Assembly: GCA_025617745.1 (NCBI GenBank)
Contig: CM046855.1
Location: 45,425,813-45,489,812, forward strand
Reading direction: 5' to 3'
DNA: 64,000 nt
Origin: Heliocidaris erythrogramma
Taxonomy: Eukaryota; Echinodermata; Echinoidea; Camarodonta; Echinometridae
Shown: one piece after another, positions 25,367-36,289 of the stretch
How the letters are laid out: every line of letters begins with the position of its first letter
How positions within the stretch are numbered: the first letter of the stretch is position 1
Notes under the pieces: model-generated
Seen by the model: the letters and a program-made list of their open reading frames with translations, nothing else
Databases searched by the model: none
Told to the model about the DNA's origin: nothing
Translations under genes and position numbers: made by a program

Positions 25367-27720
25367 TGCTTGGGTACAATGGCCGAGAAACCAGCAGAGT
25401 TAATTGTTGACATAAAGGCAATCAAGTTATTGTAGGTAATTATTCAGTATGAAACATTCAAGATTTTTATTCAATAGCCCCAATTTAGACAAGGGCCATG
25501 GCATAGTCTGATATTGCTGTCTTATATAAATTTTAGGTTTTCGCATAACCTGGCCAGACTCACAAATGTGTATTTTTAGGTTTTGCCATGTAAAATGTGT
25601 AGATACTGCACCGATACTGTAAGTTATATGTACAACCATGCATGACTATCATCAAACCAATTTTCTTTTATTATAACCTAATTCCGGTGGAAATTAGCAT
25701 CGTGTATTATACAGTACTAAATTTAGCACATTTACAGCTGTCAAAGTTATTTGCTACATCACATAAAGCTATATATTTCTCTGGCAAAAGAAAGTCTCAG
25801 TCTTTAAATGTATAGATGTACCTCATCCTCATCTAATGCTGGACTGATATAAGGGAACAATAATGTAGTCCAAAACAATACAAATTGTGGTTTAAGAATA
25901 CATGTGAACAAATGTTTCTTTCTTCTTTTTTCATCAGATTCTGCTACATTCATATTAAAGCACACAACAAACATGTACAGTATATCATCATATTCATGTG
26001 ACACTTTACATAAAATCACACACTCAGACATATAGCCTCTTTCGCGTCTCTCTGACTTATCTGTTATGTTTGGCTTGCATGTTGCATTTCTTCAGATCCG
26101 ATACCGCCTCGGTGGAAACTTCTCTTTGCACCGGGAACTATTTGATTCCTCCATCTTTCAATTCTAACTAGCTTGATCTTATTTTTTGTGGTCTATTCTT
26201 GCTGCGACCTGTGTCATCATGCGGGAGGAGTATTGCTAATTTTTACAATATCTTCTAGATGCAGATTGACACTAATTCAACACGGAACAGATTTGTCGAT
26301 GTTTGAAGTTGAAGCACAGAACTATTAAAGTCAATGACAATTCACTTTTTCTCACCCTTGTAACACATCCGTGGTCATTCAACCTGCAAATACATTCCTG
26401 TACAAATAGGAATTAGTCTTGCTTTTCTCAGGAAATACATATGTGCATGACATTTGCCATTCCAAAATATCTTATTTAGGCAACATTATCATCAACAATT
26501 AATGATAATGGGTAGCAAAAGCCTTTCTAAATGAGAGGTGTGATACACAATGAGCGTGCAATGTTCTAAATCAGTGGGCAATTTTTGTAATTTATTCAAA
26601 TTCTTACACATTTGCCTTGATATTAAGAACAATAGTTATTACATGTACACTCACCTGTTACAATTTATTGTATTTCCATAGTTAGAATGCACAATGCATA
26701 CATTCAGTGTTGCTAGGTCAGGCAAATAGTTTGCATGTTCAATGTAACAAAGCTTAATGTATGCAATCTGCATTTTACCTATTTGAAATACAATGACTTG
26801 TACATTGTAACAGGTGAATGTAACAGTTTGTCAGAAGCCATAAGAGGTACTGTATGCACTAAATATGCACTAAACATACCTATTACTAGTACCGATACTC
26901 TCTTATAGTTTTTTTCAGTGAAAGAGGGAAAAATCTGATTTTTGCAAACTTTAAAAGAAGGTGGAAAGCAAAAAGAAAGAAAGAAAAAAAATCATTATAT
27001 TTCCCAATTTTTTGTATTACGGTATGTAGAAAATAAGTTGAGATAAAAATTCACCAAACTTCATCTCCAGATTCTGTAAACCACGAGGTAAAATTCAAAG
27101 TAAAAGCAAAGGTAAAAAGGTCATTTAAAATTTTAAATGGAAAAATTGTTAGATTTCAATTTCAGCTTTAAAAGCCTCAATTGCCCCATATACCAAATTT
27201 TAAATTTAGACCAATATGAAGGGGATTTGGCTTAAATTAAAGAAGAAAAAAAAGAAGATATATTTGTGTGATTTGACATGGAATAACGTAATAATGGAGA
27301 AAGGTATGGGATAAAACCTGGAAGAAGATGAAGTGACAAAATCAAAACAAATCAACACAATATGAACAGAAAAACAAATCTGAGACATTTTACATTTCAA
27401 ACCAAAACATGAATTATATTTTCTATAAAAACAAGCAATATCAATCTTATAAAAATTTTCACATTAAAGGCATTATAACAAATTAATAGGAAACTATTTC
27501 TAAAAACATCTGGAATGACTTGACATTACACTTAATTGCTAAACAAAGACTTGTTTCTACTAACATTGCACAACTGACCCAATTTGTAATTGAGGCACTT
27601 TTAAACAAAAGAAAAGTTCATAAATCTATAACAATATGAAAATTTATTTTGTTTCCATCTCGCAAAACAAAGGTTTCTTCTTTTGCTTTTAAAAAGATGA
27701 CTGATTTTATCTCTCAAGAT

Positions 27721-27863
27721 CAGGGCCCTGTTTCATAAAACTTGTTATCAATGACAAGTTGCAATAACTGTTATAAGCTACTGAAATCCTTGCATCTGAT
27801 TGGCTGAGAGCAAATTTGTTGGTAAAAATCACAGACAAGACACTTCATGAAACGCTTCCCTGG
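27721..27863. mobile_element. Chimeric fold-back MITE
   Basis: The left arm is GGGCCCTGTTTCATAAAACT (the 4924 family). The core and right arm are GATTGGCTGAGAGCAAATTT and CACTTCATGAAACGCTTCCC (the 21486 family). Confidence 0.7.
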
Positions 27864-27888
27864 AGACCAGCATGGATGAACAGACAAA

Positions 27889-27960
27889 AGCCAGAAGGGT
27901 GTTAACTCATATAATTTAACACCGAGTTAACACCCTTGTGGCTCTGAGGCTCTCAACAGA
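27889..27960. repeat. Small palindromic repeat, AGAGCCAGAAGGG family, copy 2
   Basis: AGCCAGAAGGGTGTTAACTC pairs with GAGTTAACACCCTTGTGGCT, followed by a second GGCTCTCAACAGA. Confidence 0.75.
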
Positions 27961-29549
27961 TGAAATACAGTAAAACACTGAACAAATGCTAAATATGGAT
28001 AAAGGGTAATATTAAGTTTTGGTTATGACAGAATATAAATTCTCACAGAATCATATTAAACTTCCCGTAATTTTCATCTGATAGTTGATTTTTGGGAGGA
28101 ATTAGGAAATATTGTAAACGTGGAAATGTTTGCACATTTCACGTGGCATGTTTGCATTGAGAATTTATTGCAACCGTATGGTTGGATTCATTCATGACAT
28201 TGGGGCGCAAAATAAAGACATGCAGATATTTTTTTTTACCCTATGAATGGATATACATGTACTACTCATATATCCATGCCCTATGTAACCTTTAGCTGAT
28301 GAAATTTAAAAAAAAACGTGAAATTCACTTTACTCGCCCAAGCGTGAAAAATTAATCACATGAAAATTTCCACTTTTACAGTATATCATAGATGAGTAGC
28401 AGGTACAGACAGATAAGGAACTCCAACTAGGAGCATGCGCAGAATTTGTGAATTCATACTTTTCAGTGACTGTTGGTCAAAACTATTGCTTAATACATGA
28501 TTCCAGATTACTTTAAGCCAGTTTGTGTTCTTTCGATATGCATTTCCATGACCAGGAAACACAAATAGCAAAATGGCAATGGCCAATCAACAACATTATT
28601 GCATGCACATATTGTTCAAAAGGCTGACCATTAACCAATCAGAATCGTTGTTTCAAAATTGCAGCCGATTGCAAACCTTTGTTGTTACAGGGACCAGGAC
28701 TCAAGATAAGCTTTTGTTTGTCTATTTTTTCCCCAAACTAACTTGGTTTTCATATTTCTCTTTACTATCAAAGTCACACACAAAAAATTATTGTGCTGAA
28801 ATTCAAATTTGTCATGCTCTACAAAAGAATAATTACAATTAAATTATGAACTATCATAATTTAAACTGAAAGTCAGATTAAATTCAGTGATAACTATCTC
28901 CTTTCAACAACAAAGGAAATTTCGAACATATATATTAATTTGTGCTCTAAAATGTCTGAAAACAATTATATACAAATAAAACAAATGATACATTCAATTA
29001 TAAAAAAAATCTCTAAATCTCTAAATTATGAAATATCTATATAAAAATCATAACTGAAACAAACAAATTTAAACTACATTGGAAATGGTAAGGAACATAC
29101 CCTGTTTACATCACAATTGCAGCTCAAATAAATTGAAAAGTTAACACAATACTATAAAAAGAGTAATTGGTCTTCATCTAAACCAAATAAAATAACATTC
29201 ATGTCCACCATAACTGGAGGACTGTGTGATAAGTCAGGCTTACAAGGGCAAGTCTAAGATATTTGGTTATTTGGTGATCCGTATGTTACCAAGTATTATA
29301 GAATTCTAAACATAAATTCACTTCAAATGTGTCATTTTCTTTGATATTCTGTCTGATCAAAGCTCTAATAGTGCTATTAATATAAAAGAATGATCAAATA
29401 TACTAAATTCTTCAATGTGGTCGGTTACATATGGGATAAAATACCTTGGACTTGCCCATGACTAAAGTAATGTATAATACATGTATTAAAAGTTCCTGAC
29501 ACACCAAACTACAGCTGACACAAGGAGTTAATACCAACCTAACATAAAT

Positions 29550-29694
29550 ACAGTCAAACCTGCTTTCTGTTTCCCTTGAAAAGTGTTTCTCATTGAAACT
29601 TGTATTATAGGAACCTTTACATAAAGACCACCTGCTCATAAAGACCGCTTTTCTTGTCTCCCTTGAGTGATCTTTATAGACAGGTTTCACTGTA
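29550..29694. mobile_element. Palindromic MITE, CAGTCAAACCTG family, copy 3
   Basis: ACAGTCAAACCTGCTTTC at the left and GACAGGTTTCACTGTA at the right. The interior closely matches copy 1 but has lost the first CCACCTGTCTATAAAG segment. Confidence 0.8.
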
Positions 29695-30684
29695 TCTTTA
29701 ACTCTATCGGACCCAATGTCGTCATTTGTCGCCGCGCTTGCGCCAGCCTTCCAAGCCCCAAAGACACAGGCCAACTTAAAGATTCGATAGCGGTTTCATT
29801 TTTTTGTGACCGTATTGTACTTGGTATCATTCAAAAGTTCATTGCCCCCTCTTTCGAATGGTGTACAATACGTACAGGTGTCCTATTGAGAGTTGAGAAA
29901 ATAATGGACAAAAAAGAAACTCAAATGTAATTTTCAATAACTCTTATAAAGTTGGGTAAAGTAATAATGTTTGGTATCATAAGAAATGGTAATAACTTTC
30001 CTACAAGTTTTGTGCACAATATTTTGTGAAATAATAGATTGTTAATGAAGTGCAGACATTTGAAAAGTAGCATTGATCACATTTTGGTAAAATTTTGAAG
30101 AGAGCTAAACCCCTAGGCACAGTAAGAGTTAAGGCCACATGTGTGTGCAGTGCGTGTGCTTTTCATCAAGATTGGGTCAATTTCTTATCATTTTGATGAT
30201 TTCAAAACTTCACAGTATACGTTGATTCTTATTTTGACATGATCAACCTTTCCCAATTGCTTTGAGACAGTTTCTTTCACAATGTAACTGCATGACCAGA
30301 ACTCAACTTTATCCTTAACCTATAGCTGTCTTTATATACAAGTATGACTGTATATGTAACATTGACAGGTTCAAACCTGGGTTACTAAAGAAAGCACATA
30401 CAATCTTGCTCGTGAACAACCATGTGACCTGAATGAAACAACCACTGCATATAACAACAATTTTCTCTGTTAAACTAGAACCATCTTCATATACAAGTAT
30501 AACTGTACATATTAGCTGATAGCTTGATACCTGGGTTCTTGAAGGCACACCATACGATCTGACCAGTCTGCGACTTAGTGAGACGGAGGAAAAGTGATGT
30601 CAAAGCTCTTGTCAGCTTGTGAGTCACAGACCAGTCAGAGACAAATCGCAAGGTGGGTCATGAGGATTTGACATGTCTAGTATG

Positions 30685-30752
30685 ATTGCAGGGCCCTCAG
30701 AGAGAACAGTATATAATACTGATGAAGCTACCCTGGGTAAATAAGACATACT
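30685..30752. repeat. SINE-like fragment, inverted second copy
   Basis: AGTATGATTGCAGGGCCCTC and GCTACCCTGGGTAAATAAGA are the reverse complements of motifs in the 5465-5640 fragment. Confidence 0.45.
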
Positions 30753-31131
30753 ATCATCTATATGAGGATGTTTTCCATGGCAATAAGTTTTCCACATTTT
30801 GGGTTCTCTGATATTGCAGCAGGCGATACTATACCATATTTTTTCTCTTCCTGGTTTTCCCATTGACTTTGTGTGTAAATAAAGCCACGGGCAATATTCA
30901 CGAATACTGGTTTGAACTGGTTTGAGAAACAAAGCAATACAAGCAATGCGCGAATGAGATACCTTGGAAGTGGCATGAGAGGAAAAGGAAAGATATGGTG
31001 AAGTGGGAAAGCAGTAAGATTGGTCTGAATGTGGAGGATGCTCTAAATAAGAAGTGGAAGGAGGGAGTGTCATCACGGGGTGAAAGTCGGTAACCACTCG
31101 TAAAAGGGAAAATGTTACTAATAAATAAAAT

Positions 31132-31134
31132 GAT

Positions 31135-31190
<56 letters not shown>
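31132..31190. repeat. GAT microsatellite
   Basis: About 18 GAT units following TACTAATAAATAAAATGATT, a context that looks like a retroelement tail. Confidence 0.9.
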
Positions 31191-31191
<1 letters not shown>

Positions 31192-31196
31192 CTTTA

Positions 31197-31357
31197 AAGA
31201 CCGCTCACAGGAAGCAAGATAACAGGTCTTTATAGATAGGTGGCCTTTATTATAAAGGTTTCTTCACTGCAAAATTCAATGAGAAACTCTCTTCATGGAC
31301 AAAAAAACCCTGTGGTCTTTATTAGACAGGTGGTGGCCAAAGCAGGTTTGACTGTAC
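31197..31357. mobile_element. Palindromic MITE, CAGTCAAACCTG family, copy 4
   Basis: Opposite orientation to copy 1, ending AGCAGGTTTGACTGTAC. It lies between a GAT repeat and the CAMKMT 3' end and carries minus-strand AATAAA motifs, so it may supply a polyadenylation signal. Confidence 0.7.
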
Positions 31358-31370
31358 AAGATTATACAAG

Positions 31371-31376
31371 TTTATT
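31371..31376 (-). promoter_or_regulatory. Candidate polyadenylation signal for CAMKMT
   Basis: AATAAA on the minus strand about 385 nt beyond the CAMKMT stop, just past the minisatellite and just before a palindromic MITE that carries another AATAAA. Either could be used. Confidence 0.4.
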
Positions 31377-31444
31377 CATGAGAAAGTATTTCTCCTCTGA
31401 CAAACTAGGGGAAGCACCTTTACATGATGATCTATTTAATTGCC

Positions 31445-31915
31445 ATTAGCACCATTTGTTGGTTGACTTTCTAGTGACCTTCAGCTCCATTCAGGCAGTT
31501 GACTTTCGAATGACCTTCAGCTCTGTCCAGATGGTTGACCTCTGAGTTAACTTTCGCTTTGTTCAGTTGATATTACTTTCGAATGACCTTCAGCTCTGTT
31601 CCTATGGTTGACTTTCGAATGACCTTCAGCACTGTTAAAGAGACTTGACCTCGGAGTCACCTCTAGCTTCGTTCAGTCGGTTGACTTTCAAATGACCTTT
31701 AGCTTTGTCCACATATTTTATCTCCAAGTTACCTTTTAGTTCCATTAAGATGGTTACCTATGAATTACCTTCATGTCCACTCAGACAGTTGACCTCAGAG
31801 TGACCTATCACACCATTCTTGTACCTGACCTCTGACCGACCATTAGATCCATTCTGATGGTTGACCTCCCATTGACCTTCAGCTCTGTTCAGACAGTTGA
31901 CCTCTGAGGGACCAT
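31445..31915 (-). repeat. 36-bp minisatellite, about 13 diverged units
   Basis: On the + strand the unit is approximately GTTGACTTTCGAATGACC followed by TTCAGCTCTGTTCAGATG. Units have diverged through point changes and small indels. The right-hand four units are coding (CAMKMT tail); the left-hand ones lie in its 3'UTR. Confidence 0.9.
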
Positions 31916-31985
31916 TCTTAGTGAGGGTTATCTTCAGAGGGTAATGAATGTCCTCATCAAACACCTCTTGTCCTTGGGTCTTGGC
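31758..31985 (-). CDS. CAMKMT: CAMKMT terminal exon 11, with minisatellite-encoded tail
   Basis: Encodes residues 285-359. The first 25 codons reach the normal family C-terminus (DIHYPLKITLTKNG). Then come PS and four 12-residue units, each beginning EV, before a TAG. The stop sits exactly where the next unit's GAG (Glu) codon is expected, and three more degenerate units continue in frame after it. Confidence 0.9.
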   Translation of the reverse strand, partial: AKTQGQEVFDEDIHYPLKITLTKNGPSEVNCLNRAEGQWEVNHQNGSNGRSEVRYKNGVIGHSEVNCLSGHEGNS

Positions 31986-34900
31986 CTTTATTACCAAAAA
32001 AAAAAGAAATTAAAAAAATAAAGGATTACATTTAAGCAAAAATTTGACAAGTATGTTGCATTTATCTATGGTACCATGAAATGATCAAAATGTCCTACAT
32101 GTACTACAGGGCATCATATAAACTATATTTTTTTCTTGCTCTGCTAGCCACACTAATAAAAATACTTGCCATAGCAGTTCAATTTTACATATGGAAAACT
32201 GTGTTGCATTTGACCCGGAGCAGCCTACGGATGCCTTATAATACGTGAAAAATCGAGTATATACCCCCCTTCCAGCAAACAATCGCATGCCAAAAGAAAT
32301 CAAGATGAGCTTTTATAAACCCTCGCCCTGCAAATCAAAGTTTAAACCCTTAACTTTTCTATGAATATATTCTTGAAGCAATTTTAATTTGGGAAATTAA
32401 TGCGTTTTTGGACTAAAGTTGGACCTAAAATCATCCAAATTGGAGAGACTATGGCGCTTTGGCACAAATTACGTTGTCTGCTGACATTGCTCAATGAAAA
32501 TGAGCCTCAATCACTTGTCCTTTGTTCTATCGATTACCCTCGCGCGCGAAAAGATTGTAGAGTGGTCATGGTTTTGAATGATATGAAATTATTTTGATTG
32601 GTTGTAAGGAACTTAGGGCGTTTTTCTTGTCAAATCAGAGCAAGTTTCTCATTTGTGATCAAGAGCCATATTATTCAATGAAGTGCGCGAGCTTTCCTTT
32701 GTACAGCAATTCAATAGGCTTACGGAAAACGCATGCACATCGAGTCCACGCTCCTGCACAATGAGAATTAACCAACCTTTTATAAGCAGGCAGTGCCCGA
32801 TGTATAATTTGATCTGTTTAGCAAGGTAGTAATGTTCAGCTCCATCTCATGTATATAATTACCTTTTCATGTTTTATCACTTCATATATATTGTTATTCT
32901 TATCTTACTTTGTTAGGCATATACATTTTTTTCTTTATTTGTATCTCTTGCCAGCTTACACCAAAAGTGTAATCTTTATTGTTTGTTTGTACTCCCATAC
33001 CCCAGGAGGGTGATTGACTTAATAAACTAAACTAAACTAAACGCATTTGAGGATTGGCTTTCGGCGAGTGCACACACACCGAACCGCTCCGCCAAATGCA
33101 ACATTTATGGATAAAGTTTTCCATATGTTGCTCAAAATAAAAATACAAATGCAAGGCCTTTTCTTTGTGATTCTCTGAAGGAGGAAGCTTCACAAATAAA
33201 ATGTACTAGGACAAATACCATGGTAATTATAAAGTATTTTATTCAATATTGGTCAAACCGGGAGTAAGAAACGGAAAATAAATCTTATTGCAAGATGGCA
33301 AATGAGTTGGTGGTAAAAAAACCTACTGGTCAAACTGTTTGAGGTTCATGTTTTGACAGCTTGTCCAACATACTTGCTGAACAACTTAAAAAAAAGGAAA
33401 TTGTCGCCCAAAATACATGAGGTATGTAATAAGTGTATATAAGCGCATTAAGTGTATTATTACCTGCTTTATTAGAAATGAGGACATACTATGCCGGATG
33501 TTTAAACCATAGGTTAAGACAAATTACTTTTGTAAATTCGGGCCACTGATTTCAAAATGATTATATCCCTGTGATCTGCAAAGAAGTCAATATTACCATC
33601 CAGCTCTACCTACTGACCTGTTGATACACACTCCACACCATAGGGTCATAGTCATCTTCTAAGGTGAGATGGAATCGAGACTTGGCCTGCTGACAAAATT
33701 TCTGAAGAGTATGGTTCCGACAAGGAGCAAATATTATTGCCATACCCTGTCAGAAGGTCACGAAAAAAATAATTACAATCATCTCCATTTCACCAAGTAT
33801 AATCATTCTATGGAACTGGCACAATCTTTTTTAAACTGTCACTTTAATGTGTTGACATATATTTTTGCCATGTGGTACATTTTAAGTCCAATAATCTGAA
33901 TTCTTGTTATTAAAGCGTATGTGCATGAAGAGACAACATTCGAGTTAACCTTTTCCATGCTGTGGATTTTCTTTAATACCCAACTTAACGAAAGAGAACA
34001 TTACAAGTCAAAATATTAATTTTTTTAAGCACTGTGGATCCTATCTAAGGGTATTTTCTGAATGGGTAATCATGTGCATGGTTACAACATTAACCCCTTC
34101 CATGCCACCAGATTCTTTAGCAATTGTCAAAAGCAAACTTTCAAGAGTTAAATACTAACTTTTAATGCATTTTTTCTTGAGCAAACTGGGCGAAGATATA
34201 TTGCATAGGAATAAACATTATATTGATGGCACAGGTTTCTGTATGAGGAAGAATTTTCAAGTCATTCTGAGCCTAAACAAAATGTTCAACCCTCAAATTT
34301 TTGGGCGGGATTTCCCGCCCACGGCATGGTAGGGGTTAAGGAGTGAGGGCCCCTAAATGAATACTTACATCAGTGGAGAGGAGGCTATGTATGGTTTCTA
34401 CCAAGTCTGGCCTATACTGGTCGAAAAATAGGCTGAAATGAGACAGAAACACTTTAATAAACAATCTAGAAAATATTTAAAGATTATATCAATTTTGAAT
34501 CCCTAATAACTTTGTATTACTGAGTATATGGCCGGCATCATTGACAAATTGTCTTCGAAAAAGTAGTACGCAAGTATCCTCCTATCCCATAGGCTGGCAA
34601 CAGTATGCTCAGATGGGCTTATTTACACTGATTTTTGTTTCCGTTTACACCATGGTTTATATCTCCTTCCTGAATTTTGGCCTTTATTTCTAATTGTTTT
34701 AACAGCTAATAATAGTTAAAAAAGCAACTCATATCACGTATTTACCCTTAATTAACCTGATGGAGATAGAGCCTGACAATACACAAATACAAATGGATGT
34801 TACGTGGAAATATATCCATCTTCAAAAGGTTAGAAGTTCCTGAAAATGATTATCAGTTTGTATTGGGCAGCCTGAGATAGAAAAGCAACTATAGGAATTT

Positions 34901-36249
34901 GTTATTAGAAAGAAGACTATACTGATGTATGGACAAAGATCTCTTCCTTATTGAATGAGGCTTGAATATGTTTGCTATTCACATTGGCCTTTTATCCTAA
35001 TTTGATTAGAAGTTCAGAGTCTCTTCATTTAACCCTTTCAACACCAATGTCAACTACGCTATTCACAAAGGGAATAGCATTTTAGTCTTGAGGTAACAAG
35101 AGGGCTAACACAAAGTTTCCTTATTTCATCAGGAGGTTTTCTGACTGAAGAAGGCAAAAAAATATTGTGTGGATGAATATAATATTAATAATCTGTTTTT
35201 CTTCCAACACCCGTTCTGAAAGGAGATGAGATAAAAAGTTTCCTAAATTTATCAGGAATTTTCTTGATTGAAGTAAAACAAAACATTGTATGGATGCACT
35301 CTAAGATTAATGATCTGTTTGTTTTTCTCACTACACCCCTTGTGAAAGGAGATACACTCTGAAAGGAAAGGCTCTTCAGAAGACATGTCTGTCAGCCATC
35401 TTGTAAGCTATGACAGATCAGATGTGCCTTGGTACGACAGCATCAGCGGCTAAAAAGCAAACATTATATTCCACTGCTGGATAGTGTGTTCATGATGCTT
35501 CTAGTCTGGCAACAAGGCAAGGTGGATTTTAGATCAGACTAAAATCAAAATTGTCTTTGACTATCCTTAAAATGTGTAGTTTCTCTACAAGCGGTATCAG
35601 TGAACTACAAAAGTGAGGGGCATTCCTCCTGTCATGTTGAGGCAAAACTTTTATTTCAAAATCACACACACACACACACCCTCACACACACACACACACA
35701 CACGTTTACATGGCTTTACTTCCGAGGACAACTATTGTTCCTCTATTGTTACTCGTCCTCGGACAGTCGACGGAATAAGGCATAAATTCATTGTTCGACG
35801 TTCGAGGACTATTGTCCGGCTTCCGAGGACCATTGTTGTCATGATTTTTTTTTGTTCTCTGTCCGAAAATGTCCTCGGACATAATGCTAAACAAACGCAC
35901 ACACACACAAAAATGTTCCAATTCATTAGTAGCACATGTAGCAATGCATCTACAATGCATAAGGCAGAGGAAAGAGACATATACAAAGTGGGCAACAGAG
36001 TTAGGAGACAAAGCCAGAAGCAGAGAGAGGTAGAGAGAGGTAGAGAAAGAGAGAAGAAGAAAAAAAATCACACACAGATATAACGATTAATGTCTGGGTG
36101 AAATTCACATACAGATCCAATTGTAATGTACCATCACAAGCGAGAGAAGAAGAAATCTGGGGGGAGGGAAAACAAGAGATAGATGAAGATGAGACATACA
36201 GATAGAGAGATAGAGAGATAGAGAGAGAGAGATGGAGACAGAGATATAG

Positions 36250-36289
<40 letters not shown>

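Larger units (their letters stand above)
16401..31196. other. Intergenic or long 3'UTR region between calcineurin B and CAMKMT
   Basis: AT-rich with few repeats from 16.4 to 21.4 kb, which would fit an extended 3'UTR. After that come MITEs, hAT-like elements and simple repeats listed separately. No coding exon with family similarity was seen on either strand. Confidence 0.55.

Noticed and set aside
30365..30390. GGTTCAAACCTGGGTTAC resembling a tRNA box B
   Set aside because: No box A or cloverleaf at the right distance.
30624..31097. 157-residue open frame on the - strand
   Set aside because: It overlaps a SINE-like fragment and has no similarity I recognise; it is likely fortuitous.
35613..36083. 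156-residue open frame on the + strand
   Set aside because: It consists mostly of translated CA and GA microsatellites.
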